This document shows, piece after piece, positions 26,501 to 39,600 of a stretch of DNA of 64,000 nt. Source of the DNA: Marthasterias glacialis. Its lineage: Eukaryota > Echinodermata > Asteroidea > Forcipulatida > Asteriidae. Every line of letters starts with the position of its first letter. Position 1 is the first letter of the stretch. The notes below the pieces were generated by a model that saw nothing but the letters and a program-made list of their open reading frames with translations, was not told the DNA's origin and did not search any database. The DNA lies in contig OU452231.1 in assembly GCA_911728455.2 (NCBI GenBank), forward strand, positions 5,734,963 to 5,798,962, in the 5' to 3' direction. The position numbers were made by a program, and so were the translations under genes.

Positions 26501-27607
26501 CTTTTAAGCTTATCTACGGAATAACTCAAGATTGAGATTGATTTGAACGTTGAAACTCAACAGAAAGGTGAACCTTGGTATCAAGACACCACAGGTCTAA
26601 CTACGTCATAATGACGTCATCGGGCATTAAATTACAATGAATCAAAGTTTAAAATTTGTAAAACTCGTATGGCGCGAATTTTGGGCTCTAGAGCCTAAGT
26701 GCATGAAAATATGAAAAAATGTTCAATGCATAATATTTTCTTTAACTCAAGAGCATTCTAAAAATATGATGTGTGACGTCATAGCTACGTCACAACGAAA
26801 ATGGTACACGAGGTCGAAAAAAAAATTATTTTGCTATCTCAAAAAATAGAGCATGTACGGACTTGAAACTTACCACGTACTTAGACCAAAGCGTGTACAT
26901 GACAAAGAACAAAATTTGGAATGATGACGTCATCGATGACGTCATTATATTAAATTGAAGTTTTTTATTAAAATACTCATATCTCCAGAATCAGATATGC
27001 TACATACATGATCTTTACAGCATATGAAAGGTCATGAAGTATTAAACAAATCTTACACAGGGTGTGACCCCATTTGACCTTTACTTCCGGTCGAAACCGG
27101 AAGTAGTAGTTTGTTTTATAAAAAATCGTATCTGAATAATATTATTTTGTGTATTAATATAATAACTTAATTTTAAGGCCCTTCGACGATTCTACAAATG
27201 TTTACAATGTGTGACCTCATTTGAATGTAGTTGATGACCTTTGCAAATATTACATTGATGACGTCATCAAATGTTACAGTTTGTTACGACGACGAGTTTA
27301 AAAATATTTTTTTTTATTTTAATTTTATTTTTTTGAGCAAACTACGTGTTGAATTTTTTGGTAATAGATAACGACTATAAAAGCCTAATTGTGAAATTTG
27401 AACAAAATTGGCCGTTGCATAACGAAGTTATATTAAGGTGAAAAGTGCCGTTTTTAGCGCGATCGGCGATAAAGTCTGTACAGTTCCCTCAATGTATTGC
27501 ACCCCGTGCGTGTGCACTCTAGGCTTTTACTGCATGCTGTGTATATACCTACACGCGACAAGTCAGGTCTTGTCACAGTTCATCGAACTTTGCGGTGTGT
27601 TGTTAAG

Positions 27608-27647
<40 letters not shown>

Positions 27648-30600
27648 ATGGCGACGCAAAGAAAAACATGTAAGTCATGCCAAGTCCAGTGTGGAAATGT
27701 TTCCCTTTATGTCATTCTGGTGGCTTAATTGTGACAGGGAGAGGAAGAGGAGACTTTACTGAGACGATCACATGCTCACGTGAGTTGTTTGATGTATAAT
27801 GGTGGAGAAAATGCAATTGACAAAATGATCGTCTTTCGTTCTAAATATACCGATCACGTACGTGCTTACGTACGAGAGTCACAATGTGCAACAGCGGGGC
27901 CAGAGGCACTTTACCCCCGCGAGAGTTGTTGTCGGGATACGCTGAGTAAAACTGTTTAAAAGTAAAGTTTAAAAGTAAAGTCATCGCCTTTCAAAATGTC
28001 CGTGTATTTCTTTAGCCGTGCACACTTGTGTTTATGATGTTTATCAAAGTGGGGTAGTTTTTATAAAACTTTGGAACTTTTTAATACAGATAATGAGCTC
28101 GGAATTTGAATCTGTCAAATGTCAGATTGACTGTACAGTACACCAGTGTTCGTGATGTTACAAAATAAGACCGTTAATTTGATATAGCGCCACCAACGTT
28201 CACTAGCGATACACACTTTGTTTTATTGACACCGCATAGATGCCGAACAAAACGGAGGGCAGCAAGGGTTAATGTTTTGATAAAAGGCAATAATTATGAA
28301 TACTATTTTGAACACTACCTGGCGGCAGCCAATTGCACGGCGTGGAAAAGGAACACTTTGGAAAGCACGAAAACATTGTTTTTCCTGGCAGTTAAAACCA
28401 AAAAGGTCACTTGTTTTTCCTCCAGGAGTCGAGTTACAATAAATGTATGCGGTTCTTTACAATTCTTAGTGACCTGAGTTGACCTCGCTTCCTGCCCAAA
28501 CCGGAAGTCCCCATGAAATACATATGATAAAGCTCTTTTTAATTATTTTCATATTCATATTTAAAGGTTTTATTTGATTTCACTTTCAATATATCAAACA
28601 AAATCAAAACCATGTGTTATATGGTGTCTCATAGAGACCATTATGTTGCTTTAAATGTTAATTCCTCCAAAATTTTCTTCAAATAAATAACTCAAAATTG
28701 AAATTAAACTGAACCTTGAAACTGTGCATATACTTGAACCTCAATATGAAGACGCGAAATAAAACAATGACGTCATGATGATGTCATCAGATGTTGAGTT
28801 ACAATAAATCAAAGTTTATTCATTAAATCAGAACTCCTGAAGTGCACAATGGATTTTTACAATCTACACATCATCGCAAAAGTCTTTTGGAAATAATTTA
28901 AATGTCTCAAAGAAATGACCCCAATTTGACCTTGTATTGCGGTTCCAACCGGAAGTTGAAGGAAAGAATTGTTATAAAGCCATTCTTTTTTAGTTCTTTG
29001 GTCAGTATAAAACAAGCTTTGGACAGTGGTTTCAGTGTGTGAGTAGGTAAAGGACTCTGCGTTTTCAAGTTTAAAACTGATGACGTCATTACATTAAACA
29101 GCGTCCTCTGGTAACAAGTTTCAAATCAATGGTGCTACGACACTAATTGTAACGGCTTTTTTTTCCCTCGTGTTCTTCTTTCCCTGCAAACCTTCTCCAG
29201 CAATTTTAAACAAAAGTAAAGCTTGTACAAACTTAAAACTTACTGTGTACATAGGCAATAGTGAGTAGATGAAACCGCCACTTTTTTGGAATGATGACAT
29301 TTGTCTAGAAACGGGAGTTGTTACAAAGTGTGGTACAAGTTTAACTATAAAAACCAAACATTGTATACAAATTCATCTTTTTATGTTCAATGTTTTTGAA
29401 CTACGTCATTATGTAACGTTCAACCGAACACCGTATTTTTGTAATAAACAAAAATTCTATGTCTAGTTTTTTGCTGTTTCAGTTAGTAAAAAGGATAATT
29501 AAATGCACTTATTGTGGGTGATATGTTTTAATTTTCTGCTACACTGCCGTTCTTAACCAGTTGGCACTGGCTGATGTGTATCCACGAAAATATTTTTCGA
29601 GCCAACAAACGGGCGACGTTGAAACACGTCATTGTGTACAACCGGAATACCAGCACAAAGGTCGCCCGGACATTCCCAGAGCACGCACTGGCAGTCTAAC
29701 GCTTCATTTCACCCATACAAAGAGAAACATGGTCTTGAATATTTCACCCATTTCACCCATTGTTGGCTATTGTGGGGTGGTTTTTGTGTAATCCCCCATT
29801 CCAGACCTTTGTCCTTGTATTCCAAGAAGAGGATTACGAGATATCGAGAGGCTTCCACCATTGTTTATTCATTGTTTTTCGGCTCAATGGAGGTAAGTCA
29901 GCCCGTGATCCAGCCATGGTTCTGGGTTAAGTACTCACTCCTATGCCCCATTGTTTATTCATTGTTTTTCGGCTCAATGGAGGTAAGTCAGAGTGAACCC
30001 GAGATCCAGCCATGGTTCTGGGCTTAGTTCTCACTCCTATGCCGTCCGCCAAGGCCAAGGCCAAGGTTTTGCAATTCATGGTGCTCGACTTTGATATTTT
30101 CTCGGTGGAGGAATTCAAAACTCAAAAATGCAATAAAGAAAATCTTTGTTCTCCTGGCTTTGTCAAGTCAATGTTTCTTTGTGCCAGCGGTACTCTCAAA
30201 GAAAAATGACTCGAGAAATTCCGTGAAAATAATCCCAACAGGCTAGACAGGAAAAAAATGGAAGAATCCCAGCGGCAACTGTTCAAACATGTTTTAGTGA
30301 GGCGGGTATTGAAAAAGCTCATAATGTTCATTCATGGAGTTCCATGGTTCATTCAGATGTTCCAATGACTTAATTCAAAACACTAGAGCTATTCTGATTT
30401 TTTTCATTTGAAGTTTCTGTTTACATCTGTTCTTTCTTTCTTTCTTTATTCAATTGTTGTGTTTTTTTTCTGGAGAAGGCTTGAGCCTACACATTTGCAA
30501 AATGCAAACATGAATCTGTCAGACCAACTGTTTGGTAACACTGTAAACGATGCACTCTAAGAGTGTGCATAAGCCTGTAATCTACTCAGCTCATGGAGTC

Positions 30601-33600
30601 AAATATCTACATTTACAACACTCAAGTCAAGTGCTTTATGGAGATTACACTACAGTAAACAAATAAATCTATACAAAGTTCCTTGTCAGGATGAAAGGTC
30701 ATAATCAACTCAACACCTCGCAGCTTATCGCAACCCACTCCAAAGCCACCTCAGCAATATGTTCATTTCTAAGTGCATTATAATAATGTAATTGGCTTTC
30801 TTGCAGAATGTATGGGAATATTTACTATTTTCAGTATTACAGCATTGTAATAAATGTTATCAAGCTAACTTAACTTGAGTGTTTTCTTTAAAAACATTCT
30901 GCATATGTAGGATGCAACATTCAAATTCTGATCTATTTTGGTTGTCAATAACACAACAGAAAAGAAGTGATGTAAAATTTTTCCCTTGGCTGACATACTG
31001 TTGTACTGAAAAGTGTTGACGCCCCTAATAACCCATTGCCACTTTATGACTATCTTTGTCCATTTCCCTCCACATCAATCTGTGAAATACAGTAGTATTG
31101 TTTCTTCCAACCTCACTTCAGTTATATTAAGTTGAATAAGGGACAAAACGTCTCTATCAGAATAAAGAATGCATTACACAAAATCAGATATCGCTGTGTC
31201 AGTGCAAAAACATTGTATCTCCTAAAATAGCATTAATTTACATTACACGCGAGTTTGAAAGTGTCAAAATGTCATCTCACTTAAAATAACCTGGATGTAC
31301 ACACAAAACCAATAGGCGTGGAGATTCATGCATGGAGCATTTTCGTGCGAGATACGCCATTTTTTATGATTAAAAAAAAAATGAAAATAAAAAATGGAGT
31401 CGGGATTTCGTAGGGTCAGGCGGGGACGATCAACAATTATTTTTTAATGTGGCCTTACAAGCAGAAAGTACATGTACCAGGCGTACAAATTATCATTCTA
31501 CTATCTAAGTTGGTCAGTCTTGTGGCTTCTCATTGATATTTTACGGAGCATCTTACTGCATGAATGTCAACTATTTATTTTTTATTTTCAATGGTGACAC
31601 CGTCTCACAAGAAATTACACTGCACACATGGTTGAGAAACTGCCCTCTACTAAACAGTCTACACATGATCTTTTAACAACAAATTACATGAGGTCGTTGT
31701 ACCCGGGTTATGGCTGAGAAATTTTCATATTAAAAAAAGCACTATTATTAAATTTAGGTGTTGGTTTTTGCGGTGACACCACATACTGTAAATTGATTCT
31801 CTATCATGCATACCAAGGACTGCTGCTGAGTATGAACTCATTATGCTCTGACAGCTTTACATCATCTGAAGACCTTCCTTACAGGAAACTACATTTTTGT
31901 GCAACACATGTACTGCTTGCTGTACAAATTATATCATGCACATATACAATTCAATCAGGTCACACATTTACACTGGTCTGAAATGCTACAAGCATTTTGC
32001 ACTTGGCCTTGATCGCAGCCCATCCATCCACCCATGGTTCTGACCATTTATATGGTGCTCTGGACAAGTCGAATGACCTGGTTTAGTATTTACCTGGTGA
32101 ACATGCAAAGTGCCGACTAGCTTTACATTTATTGTTGTATTTTACATGTATGCCCGTAATATACTGAGCACTGCCAAAGGAAAATGCAGTTGTAATTCAC
32201 ATAATGTACACGTGCATACACAGGCATTCCAGTAAGGTACGCTTTTACACAGTGTACATGTCAATTCTGTGAAAACAAATTTACTAGTATGCACTGTATA
32301 GTACTGCCTCTTTATATTTATTTATTTCTGTGCATTCAATTAAATTAACAGAGTCAAAACTAGAAACTGTACATTTGTACAATAAAATAATATTATTTAC
32401 ACAGCAACCCTCATGCAGGTACTGCGTATAACAACTTGTATACAGGCAAGTGTAATAAAACATAAGAGTGTATACTTCAAATAATGCTTTATGTTTATGT
32501 ATTTAAGGGACACTTGACATTTCTCCTCAGTAGATTTACAAGCACAGCGTACATGTAATTCATCCTGGACACTGGAGTTTTCGTGCACAGCGCTGGGACA
32601 ATTAAATACAAACAGTAATGAACTATGTGTACAATTGGCAAATTTGCTGTCAAGCCTGCTTTGAAAATAATCTTGCACCGAAGCGATAGCAGAATGCAGA
32701 TTTCAATCATTTCTGTGCGGTGGGCAGAGGGTGCATGTGTTATAAAAGTACACGTATTAAAAATAGTAAATGATAATGGCCCTCGTATCCAGATGATTGA
32801 GTTATAGCCTCTTACAATTTTGAATGATGCGGAATATATTCTGTGTGAAAGTCACTTATGGATTACATAACTTCTGTTGCAATACTATTTTCATAGTATT
32901 AAAATTATACATGTGCATAAGTAGCTGACCTATAGGCACAGTTGCATCCACAGGCTGCTAATACAAAAACCTTAATAAAAAAAAACTCTTATTTTATCAT
33001 TCAGTTTGTTCAGTAACATGTATCTCAAGGATTCAAGATTAGCAATGATGAACAATTCAACGTACTGTGAAATTGGTATCGAGTCATTTGAAAGAAATTC
33101 TCAGAAAAATTGAGAAAACATACACTCTCCAATCCATACGCATAATAAGTGGTCATACATGTAAATGTTCCCTAAATAAATAACATCTGTGTCAGTGTTC
33201 ATCACTAACTTATTGTACCATATCCTGATGCAGAAAAACAATTGAGTATTACAGAGTCCGTTTTTTTTTAATGCATTAATTATCAGTTAAAAACACAGAA
33301 ACGTTGGGTTATTATGTGCATAAACCACAACACTATTCTGAAGGCCAATGCTGAAAGTCAATTTTAATATTTAAGGAAATAAAGCTTAATGGAAATCTGG
33401 TGAGATTAATGGACTACGTGTGAGAAGGGGAAAAAAGACAACATGCAAAAGGGTAGATTAAGTGCATTTAGACAATCATGTACAATGATAAACAGGCATG
33501 ATATCTGGCCCTTTGGAAAAAAGTAGGAAAATCTTATTGAGAACAAGGGCTGACCTATTCTTGTACACATGGTATAGGTTTTAATAGGCTTTTCAGGCTA

Positions 33601-36600
33601 TTTAAACAGTTTTTTTCCCCCTCCCCCAGGATTCTTTTGGTGGAGTTGCCGGATATTTTTTCTTTGAGGGTACCGCTGGCACAAAGAAACCCCGACTTGA
33701 CAATGCCAAGAGAAGAAAGATTCTTTTTGTTGGATCGTCCGTTTTGTTGCTCAACCGAGAAAATGTCAAATTCATGCAGCGTGAATTGCAAGACATAGGC
33801 CATTGCACTAAACACGGAACCATGGCTTGATTGCCGGCTCACTCTGACTTACCTCCATTCAGCCGAAATACAATGAATAAACAATAGTGGAAGCCTCACG
33901 ATGCCGCGTAATCCCCTTCTTGGAACAAAAGGACAAAGGTCTATAAACAGGGATTACACAAAAACCGCCTCTCAATGGCCACAAAATACGAGTATGCACG
34001 ACCTTTTTTTGTCCTTGTGTGGGTGAATCAAAGCGTTACACGGCATGTGCGTGGTCTGCACACGCTCCGCAGTTGAATGACCGGGCGACCTTTGCTCCGG
34101 TGGTCCAAAATGACATAAAGGCATCGCAAGATGACCTCCATTTCCAGGCAGGGGAAACATTTGCGTGTATTGACTTCATCCAGTTTCAAATGGTTAATAA
34201 CTATTTCCCTGATTTTTCTGGATTAAAGTAGGAAGAATATTGTCTGGATAAGGTTGTAGTGTTGGTGCAACAAGGTCGTATATATCTAAATATTACAGCG
34301 CTTACGCGAAATGCGAGTTTAAGAATTACAAAAGGTCGTATCTCGCTTAAAATAACCCCGATGGACACACAAAGTCAATGGATGTTGAGATACAACATTA
34401 TGGCATGGAGTGCTTTACGTAATTTAAACCGTTACCACTGTAATCTAGTCCATTATTTACCAATACACTGTACATCAAATAAAAATTAACAGGAAATAAA
34501 TTCAAAAATTCAAACTTAAAATTTTTTTTATAAGATTTAATATCAAATTCACAATAAAAGCAATTAAAACCAAACATCAAATAAAAAACAAATCCAAGAA
34601 CCTTGTTTTAATTCAGCGTGCTTCGGCCAAACTTGCAAAATTTGGTCTAGAGTGCCTTTCAGTTTGGAACAATCCTTGAAGAAACCCTGAAAAAATATAC
34701 AGGCTAAAGCATGCATACTTGTGACTTTTTAATGATATTTTAATCAAATAACATATAGACCTAATGTACTACTACACGTAATGTACTATAAAACGCAGAG
34801 TGTGCATGTAATTTGCAATATGTTACCATCATTGGACAATATAAATTACTAGAATAGCCCATTAAGTGTAATTTTATTGCTAAAATGTTATTGCTAAAAT
34901 AATAATAATACCTCAAAAATGTTTTTATTGATTAGATATTATGGTAAAAATTCAGTATAAAAGATACCGATTTAACATAAAGTGTGTGTAGTTTTAAGTG
35001 CAAAAAATACTGCAGCAAAAACCATCAGGATTCGAAATAACCCGATATAAGCCGTCTGGACAAATAGTGAAAACTATAATAAAACACATTATCTTAAAGC
35101 AAACTTGAATACTCGATTCTGGTTGGTCAATCCATAGCAACAAGAGTGTGATAATATTGCACAGCCCATATCACACACTATTCTCTAACGCACTGAGCGT
35201 GCTTACACGCTGTTTCAACTCCCATCTGCAGAATTCACTGTAAATTCAAAAGAGGCGCATTTTCTTGACGATAAATTCGTTACCACTCGCACGCTCGTGA
35301 AATTCCGAAAAATATCCAACTCGGCCTGCAGTCTCCTTGGATATTGGATGCAAAATCGCTATTTTCTGTATTCCACTCGCGCGAGTGGAATACGGACAAA
35401 CACATAATATTATCAATGTCATTAAAACAAAAACCATTGACATGCAGTTTTCTTCTAAATATCTCTTTTCCAGGTAAATTATATGGTACATGTATTGTAC
35501 ATGTACATGTACTGTAATAGTAACCGCTAAGAAAACTAGTCAACATCTTCACATTAATCACTAAGAGATTTAATCAATTCACAGACACCTGACAGACACC
35601 TGACAGACACCCACAAACAATGGAAAATTAAAATTAAAAATTGAAAAGGCTTGGCAATTTTCATGAAGTGCTCCATGTAAAGATTACTCCAATGTATCCT
35701 ACATGAACAGTTCATGCTGAGATGACTTCTTGCACTTAGGGACATACCAGACAATTCATTCAAGCGTAACGGTTGAGAAGACATGCCTGGAGCTTTAAGA
35801 TTAGTAATGACCTCAACATTTCAAATGACGTAGGCAAATAAACAAGACAACAAATCTGCAGTCATGATTCCAAAACAAGAAACACGTTATTTGTTAATAA
35901 ATGTTTGCGAGACTCAGACGTGATAATAATTTTTATTGGTCCATGTTCCTCTTATTCAGATGCACTAAATGCATGTTTTGCATTAATTTGTCATTTAAAA
36001 AAAAATTATGGCACACAAAAAGAAAATTTACAGATTATTTTTGTACCGTTAATTGGGTCTGATATTGTTACAGATTCATTCCAAATCTGAAAATAAATTT
36101 TGCCAGGTAGGAATTTAACTCACACTTTTTCTGATGTTGTAGCACAATATTGCTGGCATCTACAAAGATACCAGCCTGTTTGGAGTTCTATATTGACCTC
36201 CATTTAACTGACCCTGCTGTCTGCTGCATACTGAACCATGGCTCGTACAGTGTAATATTGATATCAGGTGAAGCGAGTGAAAAATATAATATTCAAATGT
36301 TCTGTTGACATAAAAATCCCTAATCCTCCTGAGATTAAACTGCTGTGCCTCCAATAAAGCCGCTTAAAAAAATTGATACAGATAATATGGTTAGCTGTCT
36401 CACTGGGTACATCATAATGTAAGCACAGTTTTATCTACTTCATCACAGAGCAAGATAGTTGTTTACACCTTTCATCAAACAAAAGCATCTTGTTTTGCCT
36501 CAATTCAAATCAATGCAACCATACTACAGCCCTTTTCGAAACCAAGGTTTCTGCTTGGGCTCTGGCTTAAGCTCTGTCCGCCTGTTTGAAGCCCGCCTGT

Positions 36601-39600
36601 AGGAAAGTGCACGTTTTCTAAATAACCGACGTCGCCTAAGCCGGAGCCCAAACCATGGCTTTAAAAAAGGGTCTAATAAGGCCGATTATATTCTGCTTCG
36701 GAGAAAAACTGAAACCTCGCCCTCACAAATCACCCTCACCCTCACAAATCACCATACTGGACCTAGACCGAAAGCACTACCAGATTTTCCATGGTACTTG
36801 TTTCACTGAATAGCATAAAACAGAACATTTCCAGCCCAACTCAAAATCAAAGACTTCTTAAGATGAAACATACACCCTCTGAAACAGAAAACTTTGGGCA
36901 TAACCATACTGAGGTTGAAAGGGAAAAAGTACAATCTCCTGAAAAAATGTTAGTATTAACTGAATACAGGAAATATGTATGATGAAGATAGCTGGCTGGA
37001 GTGCTTGAGCATTACCGTAGTCTACATGTATAGGACTAAAAGGAAGAATAACGATGGAATAACCAACATCTTTAATGGCTTGTATGAAAGAGTATTCACT
37101 AACAACAATTCACTATACACTGTAATTCATAGTGCATAATGAACACCACTTCACTGAGTATTTAATGTAGATTCCATTCTATTGGACGCAGACGTTTTCC
37201 ACTGCGTTTCCTTTGATGGGGATCACATCATCATTTCTTGGTGCATTTGTGTGTACATGTTCATTATTAAGTTAATTGATGTCTTCATTCACAATTCACA
37301 TCCATTAATGAACTGAGGACAGCAAATGAGCACATGCTGTGTATCCAAGTTGAACCACATATTACATGTACAAAGGGCACTTTGAATACGAAAGTCCGTT
37401 GAATCTTTGAATCTTGACCATTGATGATATACACTTTAATGTCAGCTTAAGATGTGCATGTCAGATAAATAATCGGACATTGTACATTGTACATTTAACA
37501 AATAGAGGCCTGATGGAGAAAACATTAATAAGAAATTGTTTGAAAACAATTTTGATGGATATGAAATTATTAAATGAAAATGGAGCCTATCAAATAAAAT
37601 AAATTTTACTGGTAGTTGAGGGGAATAGCAATTGGACTGCTATATACGTTATCAACCTTACCATAATTGAATGACAAACATCACTCATAAAACTATTCTC
37701 ACTCATAAAACTATTCTAACAACAAATGGGTCTGTACATTCCAAAGAGGGATTTTTTTTGTGTCAGTCAAAGGTCAAATTCAATGCCTTTTTGATTAAAT
37801 ATAGATCATCAAAATTCAGGGATGAATTAAAATTTCCTGCATAAAAATGTACAGACCCATATATTTGAACGTTGTCATTGGACGTTTTTGGATTTTGACA
37901 AAACTCGCACTGGAAGGGTATCAAACACAATGGCATTTTAAACCATTTCAACCTGAGGTTAGAGACTTGTGATTTTCTTCACAAATTCATTATGTACTCT
38001 ATCTATTGGAAAATGAGTGCGACTTAAAATGAATGTGACCTTGGAGCACCTCTTTAAAACGAGTCTCATATGCTGACCCATGATGCCAGGTTCGACTCCC
38101 TATAGATCTGCCCTGACATATATCCATATGTTGTGGTGTTCCATGGAAAAACTGCAAAGTTTTTTTTTTCTAGGATTTTTTTTTTTCGTCACACTGAGAG
38201 TTTTGTCACATTACGAATTATTTATCCAACTTTATTTTCTTTCTGACAGTTTTAGGAAGGGCTGGAGGCTTCATTGCCAGCACCTGTTAACACACACACA
38301 CACACACACACACACAAAGTTTTAAGTTAATTTTTCAGCGCTCAGGTTACTGCCATGCTTGAAATCCTTCAATTGATATGCCGAAACGCTGATATTCAAT
38401 CAGTGAATGGAAATGAAAAGCAGGGCCGGGCACATGCCAAGCTCAAGCCCCACGGCGATTTGTTTAAATCCTGCTGAGGAGCAGTGTTCCAGAGTATTAA
38501 AATATATGTTGGATTTGGGGGGTTTTTTTGTTCATTATTTTATTTGTGAAATTTCAAATGATTTATTGTCACTTTCATACAGTTTCCATAGTGTACACAG
38601 GGTTATTTCATCAACACCAACATATATAGCATCTAACATGTCTTAAAGCGTGACAAATCTTGAAAAGACAATAACATGGCATGCATATCAAGCACTTTTG
38701 ATACTTCCATTTCAATTCAGTACACGCTTTCATCTGACTTCAAGTATTTCTTATCAAGTGTCTTTATTCAATATTCAATTGTATGAGTTCAGTAATAACA
38801 CAGTACCTAAAGGTATGTGAACTCTATCGCGTGTGTTCCCGACTCTGGGAGAATTCACAATCACAGGGAGAGGAAATCAGAGGAATTATTTCGGAAGCCA
38901 TTCACAGTCTAGTATAACAATGTGTCAAACCTTTGCAGTCTGTGTTTACTGTCTAATCTGTGGTGGCTTTTCTTTATTGCAATTTTTTGACCGCTTCAAG
39001 CATTGTGCTATCGACAGCTATTGTTTGATTTTTTGTCTTACCGGTTTTCAAATTGAGACCAAATACAAACACAGCATAATATAATATTATACAGACTCAT
39101 TGTATAGCTCTTTGACATTTTGGACTTTTTATTACAACTCTAATGACTTGGCTATGAAAGGATTTCAGAGTATTCCTTTGACTTCCTGTTCCTGTAAATT
39201 CACTAAATAGTTCACACGAGTTCAACAATTGTTGGTATGTACAAGTACATTCGTAGAGAGAGGAATGAACATGTGTATGATTAAAGTAAACATCTGCTTT
39301 AAAACTTGTTAGACTGAGCAAGGAGGTAGAATTGTAAAAGCATTTGGTGTTAACATTGTACAATGTTATCTCCCTATACTTAAGAATCACAGTGCAGAAA
39401 CTGACAAAGGTCAAGTGTGTGACACAAAACAAAAGATCAAGTTATCCATAAAAAAATATACAAAACCTGACAGCTAAATTGCACAGTATACAAAAACTAA
39501 GAAGCTAACTTCACAGCCGCTCGTCAATCAATATTTTCCAGACATTGTTTATTTGTTTAAACTGAAGTTGTAGGTGGGAGCACCCACCTAAAAACAAGGA

